Shown: positions 50,401 to 62,400 of the stretch, in pieces
Layout of the letters: every line of letters begins with the position of its first letter
Numbering within the stretch: the first letter of the stretch is position 1
Assembly (NCBI GenBank): GCA_022747635.1
Contig: JAKTNV010000010.1
Location: forward strand, 39,518,237 to 39,582,236
Source of the DNA: Hetaerina americana
Taxonomy: Eukaryota; Arthropoda; Insecta; Odonata; Calopterygidae
DNA: 64,000 bases
Direction: 5' to 3'
The notes under the pieces: model-generated
The model's database searches: none
The model's input: only the letters and a program-made list of their open reading frames with translations
What the model was told of the DNA's origin: nothing
Made by a program: the position numbers and the translations under genes

Positions 50401-53400
50401 TCAGCTCCTATACACATACACTTTTTTTAAACTACCCTAAATACCAATAAAATGTATAAGTAAACTAAATTTGTAATTCAAGTATAATTAAATAATTTTA
50501 AGCTGGATACTATTATCTTATATAAATGAATCTATATGATATTTATGCCTAACTTACAAAAATACCCTATCTAGAAATTGAACTAACCTTATAAAATAAA
50601 CTAATGATTAAAACTAAAGAATATTAAATTGTGCCTACAAACGGAAATAACCTATGAAGATTATGCTTAGAATGCATTATAGATCAACTATCTAAAATCC
50701 TAAATAACCCTCAAGGAGAAAAATCTAAAAACAAATCTAGCTAACTAAAACGTAAAACTAAAGATGAAAGTTGAAAAAACAGTGAGGTTGACAACGAGTG
50801 CATGTGGTCACAATGAGGTCTCGAGAGAGAATGAAACTTTGTATCCTTCTTGAAAGGGGTAGCCTCCAGGCCCAAAACTCGTTTCTTTGCATGGGACACA
50901 AACTTTCAACTGAGCTATTAATAACATTTCATATAAACCTCAATGTGCATGTCAAAAAATGTTTTTCACCTACACCTTCACATTGCTGCAAATTACAATG
51001 AATTTCAATCATGCAATGTGATAAGAAGGCGGACTACATCATAACCTAACACATGCTTTCTTGTGTCAACCCATGTGTTTTGTTTGAAAGGTTCGGACTT
51101 CTCTCAAAATGGTAGACTTGGGGCTTGCCAATGCAATTTCTAAGCGTCATCCAATAAACCACCAAAATTAAAGTATATAATTGCAAAATGTGTCCTGCTA
51201 CAGTGCCTGGACAGTGTGAGCTGTGCCATTGGAAGTTCCAACTTTAGGAGAGATATGGAAAAATTAAGGAAAGGGAAGGATGAGATGCACCATAGCTGGT
51301 CTGCTCTTGGAAAGGAATTGTTAGATGGGAGAGTAGATGTGGAAGGGAAGTTAGTGCTATTTTTTGTGGACTGCATTTGCTATCTCTAATACATTTTTAA
51401 TAACCTATCAACTATGCAGTGTTCCATTTATGTACTTGAAAATATAGGAGACTTCCAGAGCTGTATTATTAAGAATTAATTAAGAATTTTTTTTCCTGTC
51501 CTCAGTCAAAATATAATTATTATACAATGATTAATATTGCTACTTACAGACAGTTTCGTGATACTGCAAAGGAAAGATACTTCAAGAATATGAATATGGC
51601 CACCTACTTTCATTCTTCAATTGCAGATTATTATTCAGGAATTTGGGGAGGAGGAAATCCAAAACCTTTTAGATACACTGAAATCCAACGACACAGGTCA
51701 GTTTAAATGTTTTAATTCTCACTTCATGCTCTATTTGGATTGGCAATTTGAGAAACTCCTTTGTTATAAAGAAAATCTTTGTACTTTTATATGAAGTGTT
51801 AATTAATGTCAATTGTTAAATATGTCAGGCAGATAGCCTGACAGCCAACTAACTCGAATGTGTATAGTGGACCATGATTAAGTCTAGCCGCATGGTTGCA
51901 TTTATGGTTATCTCATTCAAGAGAGGTGCAGTCTAACCAGGATAAGTGGATCAAAATTTGGTAGCCTGTTGTACAGTTGGATTAAGTTCACTTTCGATAA
52001 ATTAATTTAGATAATAGGTGAATTCCTGCTTACTCAGAGGGGCAACATGAAATTACAGTAATGGATTTTGGAGTTTAAACTTCAAAGAACTGAATATAGT
52101 AGTGTACCACAGTGTCAATATTTTTGCTTTTTAATGGGCCCAGGAAGTAAATATGATCATTTCCACGTAAACTGTGGCATTTCAGTCCTTTACATGGGCT
52201 CTGGTTGCGATTTAATCCCTTCTGATTGACATCTGGACCACGAGTTGCCCCAGTGTTTAACACCCTTCTTTATTTCCTTGCAATAAATATTTAAATGGAG
52301 GCACTCGTTTTTAGCTTGAATTATCATGCGTCCTTCATTGGGTAACTGAAGGGCACACTGATTTAATGTCTTTGGTATAGCTACTCTTGCCATACATCCT
52401 AGAAATAAGGTCTCCACTTCAGGTAATTTAGACATTCACCTCAATGTTTTGCTGAACATTTTTCCTAATTCCAGGAGTAGGCTGCAAAACATTTCTTGTA
52501 ATTCATCGTGATATTTACTTGTTGCTATATGAACTACCAGTTGAGTTATTGCATTTGTGACTGCACAAACAACAATTCCCAAAGCTGTAATCTGCTGAAG
52601 AAACTATTCCTTAGTTTGGTCTCTATTTAGGAGGCTTGACTGAGTTAGCAACATTCATACTTTCTGATTTGTGAACAACTTAATAATCATAGCATTTCCC
52701 TCTCATCTTTCGATTCTGTCATGTGGACGAGACTTATGACTGAATTGTTTCAAGGGTTATATGATCAAACTTTCTCTGCAGCCCTTTTCAAGACCATTTT
52801 TTACATGAAGAGCAACCTTTTCTTTTTTTGCCGCCAAATGTAGGGTAGTTTTTAGTTGAAATACCATCTGACTTCTACAAATCCTGTTGTCGAGCTTTTT
52901 TAGGGTATTTTCATCATATTTATCCCTAATAATTTCCCATTCCATCCTTCCATAGTGAGACGAGTTTGTCAACGCAAGCGCCTCAAAAGTCATCGGAAGA
53001 TTCATCGGTTTGAATTAATTTTATGTAAGATACACGTCTCGTAACCATTACTATCGTGAGGACTGAAAATATTAGTCAGCAGTTCCAACACTGCGGTATC
53101 GTCTTTCGAGTGTGCTCATGCGCTTCCTTCACCCTTCCCGCATTCGTCTGCTTCAGCGGAGCTGCAATGCTGTCGGCGTGTCCCCTTCTACATTGACGAA
53201 TATATCTTGGACACGTTACTCTGCTCGAACGAGTAGTGCTCTTTTTGTGATCTACTAAAGGGAAGCATATAGTTTGACATCTCTTCACCAATTTCTTATC
53301 TTTTTTCAAGAGAGAACGGACCATTGAGATCGCTGAAGAAAACGGACGCAGAGGAATCGCACTCTTATGATGTCAACGACCATTCCGATCATAAACTGAG

Positions 53401-56400
53401 GAAAACCAGAGGGATTATCTCATGTTTCAATTTTAGATGTCACCCAACAATAAGATAGATACATAATGTAGTATTTAATCCGTTGTGCCTCATCGCCACT
53501 GCAATTATTTAGGAAAGCTATGAAGAAGTATTTTGCACAGACGCCATATATTTATTTGTCTCCAGCGTCTCTAGGTAACTCGCGTACATATAATAATGGC
53601 ATAATGGGTTAGCAAGGGTATTTTATGCGGAGAGTAACATAGTTTAAAAATCCATTGGTTAACTCACAAAATTTTCGTAGTAATGAACGCAAGGTATGAA
53701 ATGTCACGGTATTCATCTACGAAATCACTACAGAAATAAATATAAAGTCGGCCACGAACATATATACACTGGAAAACGCAGGGCAACTATCGCGTACCGC
53801 TATCTCAAACTCCTGAGATGATAAAACTAAACTTTAAACAAGAACTAATACGTATGTGCTTTTAAATCCGTCGCGCGATCTACAGTTTTATCCCTCCTGT
53901 AGCGCGTTGGGAAAACTCATGTTGGCCTGGATTTTCTTGAAACATGAAAAGTTATGAAAAAGTATGATATGCACTTTATAGATATTGCTATCTGAAATGA
54001 AGATAATTAAATTATAATCTCATATTTATCAGCGGACAAAAACTACAATTAATGGACAGTATGATGAATTGGTCTGGTTTAAGAAGATATTAAGGAAGAT
54101 AAAATTTAACCGCAATTAGTTCATTAGAAACAATTTGAATTGATATATTCTATCAAGTGAAAATGCCTATTATCAAAAAATTATGCAATATTTTATCTCA
54201 TTTTTAATTTGCATGAAGCTTTGATAGCTCCATTTATTATCTTTCCCCCATTCTTTCATCCTTATTTTAAAATTATAATATCTGAAAATAATTTTCTTAA
54301 TAAACCGTGCATTAATATGGACATAAAAATACCACAAGAGCCCAAATTCTTGTGAAATCATGGAACATACCATAGGCTACTTCTTTCTTTCTGAAAATCG
54401 CAATGCATCTAGCTAGTGTTTCCAAAGGACTCGCATATGAAGTTAATTTTTTTCTCTGCAAAATTTCTCCATCTGACTATTATTTGGTTTAAATACATTT
54501 AGTATGTTTGGTCGTACAAAATGATCTTATCCATTTAAAGTTTTGTAGACAAATTAATTACCTGATCACGTGATATTGTTGTATTAGAAAGTAAAATATA
54601 CAGCGTACATTTTTCATCAGCTCATTTCTCTTATGATGCATGTATAACTATAATTTTACCTAGGAGGGTAAATTCTAAATAATTCATTAAAAGTCTCCAT
54701 TTTTATTGATGGACTCATATTTTATAGCACTGGAAACAAAGGTACAGTTTACAAAAAGTCCCAAGTGTTTGAAATGAGTCAATAACCTTCCTAGAAAATG
54801 TACCTTCTGTGTCCAATTTAAAAGTGCTTCTTGGCCTTGTGAGAATTATGAGTGTGACAGTTAGAAGTACATGGCAGGAACCACAGAATTGAGAAGTGAA
54901 TGGCCTAGCAATGATTTCTCTGGTCGGAACCTCAGCCAAAAGCTTTTACCTCCCCTAATTCCATATTATCTATACCTTCCATGCCTACTTCCCTTACTCC
55001 CCAATGAATCTCAGTGTTTTAAACTCTGAATTTGTCTGTGGTGAATTTGGTTTCATAGTCAGGATTTTAATTGATAGAGTAAAGTCATTAAATCCCTGAA
55101 GTCCATGTAGTTTTTCATACAGTTCATAGCTGAAAAATTAATAAATGTTTGCAGATTCAACCTTACAGAGAAGGAGGGTTCTGCAGATAGAAAAGTACCA
55201 ATTCAGCCTTTGGTCTTTCTTTCTAAGGATGGGAAAGTTTCACGGTATAATTTGCGCAAGGTAATGAATTGTTTCTATCTAATACATATTTGGTTTGGTT
55301 TATAGAAAAACAGAACCATGTAAAAGTACCACATGTCAAAAACTTTGATAGCAATTTTTTTCACCAGTTTGGAGAAATGCCATATCACCTGGTGCGTTCA
55401 AGAAGATTTGAAGATCTGTTCAGTCAGGTGCTTTTTAATTACCAATGGTTGCATGCCAAACTTTCATCATGCCCCTTGCAGGCTGTGCTCTCAGACTTTG
55501 AAGATGCATGTAACAACATTGAGGATAGGGAAGCAACCAGGTGAGCATCATACTCTCTGTATTTATTTATGGGAAAATATGTTAACTGGCAGATACAGTG
55601 TTTGCAAGTTATGCCAGCCATAAAGTTAGTGTGTTGGCTTGGCTGGGTTGTATTACTAAAAAAACAAAAGAATAGACCTTGAAACTAAAGGTACACTAAT
55701 AATAAGATAAAGAAGTTCAATACTTCAAATTTTGTATCACATTTGTGGCATAAACATTATTTTTACTGAGTAAAGTTAAAAGAAGTATTAATTTTGGACA
55801 CAGTTCCGTAAGTTTATACAATTCTTTTTTGAGTTTTATTGATGCTTTATGTGTTTTACTAAGTACTGCTTTTTTCCTAAATGATATGAAATGGGTTATT
55901 CTGCAGTATGAGAATTTAAAAATTCCCATAAGCCAAACTTGTTGCTCTTATATAGGGAAACAAGGCAAGTAACCCAATGAATTAATTATTTTCAGTTAAC
56001 ACAGTTCAAACAATATTTCAATAATGATTTCACTATTGCAGCACTTAATTTTCTGTAGTAAATTCTAATGCATTCTCTCAAATGTCATGGTACATGCATT
56101 CTTACATCTTGAAATCTGGATTGGCCAATAGCATTAACAAGCTCTCCACTTAGTAAAATAGCGCCTGGTTTTTGTTTAGAACAAATCACTGGTAATAAAA
56201 GTATTATTGGGTTCACTGTATGATGCTTTCATTGTTCATTCAGTCCTGTAAAATGGAATTAAATAGAGCATGGGCCAACATGATCATTAATTTTTAATCA
56301 TTTAAAAATAGCTGTGGAGCCACTTATAGTTGAAAATACCATTGAAATCATGAACCTATAAGTAATTTGATTAACTGGAATCCAAAATTGTATTTAGTTC

Positions 56401-59400
56401 CTGGGACAAAATTAGCGATGAACATTAGCTCCTTCTGCTGATGACACTACTTTAATAAAAAAATGTTAAAATCCTGAAAAGGCACATGAAAAACTGAAAT
56501 CATGCAACAACAGGCAAGTGAATTGTTCTCAGCTAATAAAATATTTTTAAATTCTGAAAAAAACACAAAATCTTCTATGCGACCTTAGAAGTGCAGGTAA
56601 AGTTCAAAGCTCTGTTAAGCTCCTAGGGTTTTTTTATTGATTATAATCTTCCCTGGAAAAGTCATGTAACTGTAATCTCCAGAAAACTTTCCAAGAATCT
56701 TTTCCTAATCATGAGACTTAAAAGAGCTGTGTTCCTGAGGAACATTTGAGACTTGCCTATTTTGCCTTTTTCCAAAGTCACCTAAGTTCTGGCCTAAGGC
56801 TTTGGGGACATGCAAGTGACACAAAAGCTCGGCTTATGTTACAAATGAAAGCAGTCAGGATTACAACCAGCTCTGGCAATCATGATCACTGGTATCCAGT
56901 ATTTGTAAGGTTAAGAGTGATGACAGTCTTTAACTTATACATTTACTATCAATTCATGTAAAAGATAATATAAACAACTATGTATTTAGTGGTAATATAC
57001 TCAGCCATAATACAAGGTCAAGAAATATGTTAGACATCACCCAATGTAGATAGCCCAAAACCTTCAACCAGCTGGATAACTTCGCCTCAAAAATCTGTAA
57101 CAAACCTCCCCATACTGCAAGACAGACTAGCTATAATAGGTTCAAAAACATAATGGAGAATTGGTTGATTCCAAACCCTGTGTATTCTTTAAGTGAATAA
57201 TTTTGACTGGACTTATGAATAGTGATATTATAATACATGTGGATCTATTTGCCTTGGTAATGAATGTACATGTATGTATTTATATGTTGTCCATATTAAA
57301 ATAGTCTGTAATTTTCCACAGACTTTATTTCACAGACTTGTGGCATCATCACCTGATGATGCCACAAGTCGGCGTTGGACTGTGGAATAAAGTGTGTAGA
57401 AAATTGCTAACTCATTTTAAAAAAATTTGTTGTCTCAGGCGTAACTTTAAGGAATTTGCGTAACATATTGAAATGTAATGAAATAATTGACTTTGAAATT
57501 CCACACACTTTATTTTTACCTTAATGTAATTAAATCGTTAGTAGTAAACAATGGTTATTCAGATGATCTAATAAATAAACTTTACTGGAATAAACTTGCA
57601 AAATTAGCCTTAAGCCACATTTACAACCCCAAACATTTAAAAGATCCCACTGCCAAATGGTGGAGAATACTATATCTTGGGACTATTTCTCAAAAAGTAA
57701 TTAAAAGTTTTCCTCAAGAAAAAATTAAATGTGCCTTTTACAGTGGTTCATGCCTTAAGAACCTGATCTCTCACACTAAAGACTTAAGTCCCCAAAAACG
57801 AGAGGAGTGGAGTGTATGAGTTAAATTGCTCAGATTGTAGCACAAAATATATTGGGCAAACAGGATGGAAATTTAAAGAAAGAATTAAAGAACACCAAAC
57901 ATGTGTAAAGAATAAGAACATAACATCCCTCTTTGCAAAGCACCTCATCGAAAGTGACCACAACAGTGACTTTGTGACAAAAATTATTCATTTTGAAGAA
58001 AAGGGTCAAAGGTTCGATGCTTTGGAGCAGTTAGAAATTTTGAAATGTGTCCATTAGAAAGATGATCTTGCCAACGAAATTTTGTATCCCTCCCACTCCC
58101 CACTCCTAGACCTACCACTCTTCTAAGTCAAAAATGTAATTCTCTTTTCTTCCCAGCTACATTGTAACCTTTTTACCCCTCCAACCTCCCTCTCTGACCA
58201 ACCCCCCTCCTATGATCAGAAGGTATATATAGCCAGCGTGCTTCTATGAGGACCACCTGATGATGACGTTCAACGTCGAAACCTGGGTCGTGTTTTTTAA
58301 AATAAAGTGTGTGGAATTACAAAGTCAATTATTTCATTACATTTCAATATAACTCATTTAATATGAAAATCAAACAATTCCATGAAATGTAGCCTGTAAG
58401 TGTTAAGTATATTTATAGATTTTTCTTTTGGCTACATCTATAGTGGCAAGTGCTGCTCTTTGATGAATAAAGATTGATTGATTGATATATTCCAACAAAA
58501 TAAATTACACCACTCTAATCATGAGATGCACCCAATTTCAGCAGTATTCATATCACATTTAATTAATAAAAAGCGGAATTCGATTTACTTACCATAAATG
58601 TATGGCAAATGTTCATTAAAAATTAACATTCAATAATGAAAACTCTCTGTCCCCTCCCCTAAAGCCTCGGTGTGGTGGTCGGGCTTGTGTGTTCTGATGA
58701 CCCATAGAGCTGTGCTGGCCGGAGGAATGATATTTGCTCCTGGTAGGGTCACCCTTGCCAGATATGTCAAAGGGTAGGGCCAAATGAAAGGTAGTCTGTG
58801 CAGCAACTGTTCCTCAGCGAGGCAGCTACAAAGACATCTGACCCCAATGGGGTGGCCATTTGAGTGATGGTATCATATGAATAGCACTATTGAGAAAGGC
58901 AATGGGAAGCTACCTCTGTTGCTCATTCCATGCCACTATGATGGACACCATAATGAAAATGAGTCCTGGCACCTATGGGACAAAGAACAACAATCAGCTG
59001 TGCATCATACCTGGAAGTGGGAGAGGCAAGGCTTCCTTGATGATCATCACATGAAATCCTTGCCAAAAGAGATTGACAGCAACAGCACAGAAGATACATG
59101 AGAGGACCAAGTCAATTATAATAGTGACCTGGAATGTTAGGATGCTGCTGAGGACAGAAAAATGAAAAATATATAAAGCGAGAGATGAACAGAGGAATGT
59201 AGCTACTTAAGGGCTGTGTGAGGTGAGAAGAAAGGATGGCAGGGATTACTGAAATGATAGTATACAAGAGTAATACACAGTGGAGGGGAAGAGAGGCGGC
59301 AAGGGGTGGCATTAATAATATCGAAGAAAAAGGTAGAAAGAAGTATATTAAACATAGAGCAAGCGACTAATAGAATATTATTAGTAAAAGTAAAAATTTG

Positions 59401-62400
59401 AACAAACAGACTTGGTTATTATTAAGGTCTACATGCCACCAAGTAATCATCAGGAGGAAGAAGCCAATAGGGTATACAATCAGTTAGAAGATATAATCGT
59501 AGATTTTCCTGGAGGGAAACATTAAAGAATGATGGGAGATTGGAAATGAAGGTAGGTGAAGGAAGAGATGGTGAGGCTGGGGAATAAGGTTTAGGAACAA
59601 GGAATGACCACTGGGAGAAGCAATAGAATTCTTCAGGAGACAGGGGTCAAGCATAATGAACACTAGGTCAAGCACCATGTAAGACATTGGTATGCATGAA
59701 AAATGCCCAGGGATTCAGGAAGATATCACTTAGACTATATTATGGTTAGATGCATATTTAGGAACAGCATGATTAATAAACACAGTTTCCCGGTAGCGGA
59801 TGTGGATTCAGACCATAATTTAGAAGAATTGAAATGGATGTCAAATTCAAAAGGATAAAACAGGGAAGACAGTTTAGGAAATGTAATGTAGAAGCATTAA
59901 CCAGGACAACAAGAAATGAGAATCAGCAGGCTGTAGATAAAATCATGAGTGAGAAAAGAGAGCTGGGTACTATAGAAGAAACATGGGAATGTATCAAAAA
60001 AGGAATATTGATAGTTGCCAGCAAAACAAGGCGAAGAGTAAATAGGAAAAGGTCAAGGAAAATAAGATCACAAACAAATTGATCAAAAATATAGACTAGA
60101 GAAGGAAATGGAAGAATATAAACACAGATGAATGTAGAAGGAAATATAAAGAGTAAAATAATGAACTGAGAAGGAAAACAAACAGAGTAAAAAAGCATGG
60201 TAGAAGACAATGTGCAAAAATATGGAAAGTTTACAAAAGTTGGTTGACATTGGTGCACTCTACAGGAAGGTTAAAACACTGTCAGGAAGTAAAATGGGAA
60301 AATCTATGCTATCAATCAAAGATAAGCCAAGAAAATTATTATTTGAACTTATATAGAGGAGCTCTATGGCAAAGACATTAGGCCAGCAAGCTTAGTCATA
60401 GAAAGAAACATAGATATGATATAGATAGGGATAGCTTAGGTCCAGGCTCACTCAATGGCAAGATAAAATCGCCTAAATAAGGGAGTTGAAATCAAACAAG
60501 GCAGATGAGGTTGACAACATCCCCCTGGAGCTGCTTTAAGGTTTAGAAAAATGAAGGAGAAAGAGTTTTTATGGACTAATTTGTACCATTTATGAGAGAG
60601 GTGCTTAGCCTGAAGATTTCATCAGATCATGTTAGTACATATACCAAAAAAGGGAAAGACGGCCATCTATGAACACTAAAGAATAATAAGTTTGATTTCA
60701 CATGGAGATAAGGTGTATTTTTATAAATTTTATCTGGTATTGATTGTTATAATTCCTTGAAGAGGGTATTTTAGTATAATGTCCTAAATTATATTTTCTC
60801 TGTACCTCTATGACCTGGTTCAATATCACACACCTGACAGAACAATATAATAATAATTAAATACATTGTTTTCAGGTGAATATTTATATGATATTATTTC
60901 TAAAAGTGGTGTTAAGTATTCAATTCCAATATATGTTACATAAACTTTTGAATGTACAAAGTTATTTACACATTATCCTGCATATTCCTATTTGTTTTTA
61001 CAAATAACTATATTCTTTCATTTTCTGTGTAAAATTATCATTCATCCAGAAATTAATGTTTCTTAAACAAGATGATGTTGAAAATATCCTATTTTTTCTG
61101 TTTTGACCTAATCTCTAGGGAAACAATAAGAAAGAGAGAAAGGTAAGTTATGTATCCCACAGGAGATATTTGAAATTTTTTTCTTCCTCTGTAATTTGAT
61201 GCATTCAGGCAATCTTTTCACACTGTGTTGTTTCTTTCCTTCTAGGTGATGCTAACACTTCTAACATCTTTCTTCTTCCTTCTTTGCAAACTAATTCTGT
61301 TTCCTGTAGATCATCAGTAGTGTATTTAACCTCTGGGCATGTCATTATTTCAAACTATTATACCATTCTAACATTCTTCATTAACAAGCCTGCTGCTAAC
61401 ACTTTTTTTTTCACATCTATTGATCACCGATCTGTCATGAAATAATCTTTTAATACATATTCAGCATGATTTAAAAATATTTTTTCCTTATTTATATAGA
61501 AACTTTCATAATTTCCATTAACATTTAAACCATTTTAGATTTGCATCTCTCTTCATATTCTTAATCATAGTATGTGGTAAAACAAGTGAAACTATTTTGA
61601 AACATACAAAAATACCGAATAAATAGTAAAATATATGCCTAGTGTTTACGACAGACTCTTAATATCAAATATTAGTTTGCCATATTACTCCATAATCAAT
61701 ATTTACATTTTTATTTCAATTTAATTAGGCATATTGTATTAATTATTGCATTGTCAAATTTTTTCACTAACTAAACAAAGCATAAATATTTCTACACTTG
61801 AAGAGAACATCTACAAAAAAACATTCCATTTCAGTCCAAATTAAATTTATTTTTCAGAAATAAATCTATTTCACAGCAGTTTTCATTAAATTAATTATTA
61901 ATTATGTATATCAGTTCCTTGTAGGTAATCAGTAATATTCATGAGAAGTGATTAAAACTACTCAAATGTGCTTAATTTATGGAAAACAGGGAGCTTGTCC
62001 TCGTTGCTGATGCATTGCGTCTTGGTGGTGCTATCCTTGGAGTATACCCAGATATGCTGGCACCTCAACTAGTTGGAAGGTTGCTGCCTGAGATAGGACC
62101 AAATCCAAATGTAAGAAGTCTGCTCAGGCAGTGTGATGCTGAAGGCACAGAACATTGTGCCCTTATCCCTTATTTCCACTGCCTGCACACACCTGGTGGG
62201 CCATTAAAGGTAAGGTGACAGGGGGGAGCTGAACAAACTTCAGATCTTGTATGATTTCTTGTTGGTAACATGTCCCACAGTAGTTTCAATATTTATTTTA
62301 TTATTATTATTAAGGTAAGTTTTCAATGGACTCAACTACCAAGTAAATATCCTGTCTCTCCTTGCAAAACACAACATCCTTCTCTTCCTCAAGTCCCTCT

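Larger units (their letters stand above)
48596..51549. other. NWD intron 12
   Basis: 2,954 bp. It contains a degraded SINE head (49,181-49,262), a short minus-strand coding relic (50,273-50,407) and otherwise unassigned DNA, including a GC-richer part near 49,930-50,110. Confidence 0.55.
57465..58350 (+). mobile_element. Penelope-like element, 5'-truncated, with inverted end repeats
   Basis: The outer 52 bases (57,465-57,516 and 58,299-58,350) are inverted copies of each other with a single mismatch. Inside are the end of the polyprotein linker and a GIY-YIG domain. Near the right end lies a hammerhead-like motif. Inverted flanking repeats, GIY-YIG and a hammerhead in the terminal repeat are each known for Penelope-like elements. 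The reverse transcriptase has been lost. It seems inserted into the LINE at 56,395. Confidence 0.85.
55541..61989. other. NWD intron 15
   Basis: 6,449 bp. It holds a LINE (56,395-57,260), Penelope-like sequences (57,311-58,350), a LINE tail (58,440-58,487) and LINE A copy 3 (58,650-60,710). The stretches 55,541-56,394 and 60,711-61,989 are AT-rich with nothing recognised. Confidence 0.65.

Noticed and set aside
55314..55367. Upstream start for NWD exon 15
   Set aside because: The acceptor AAAAACAG has no good pyrimidine tract, and the added text breaks the natural join [12 protein letters not shown]. It is kept as a possibility only.
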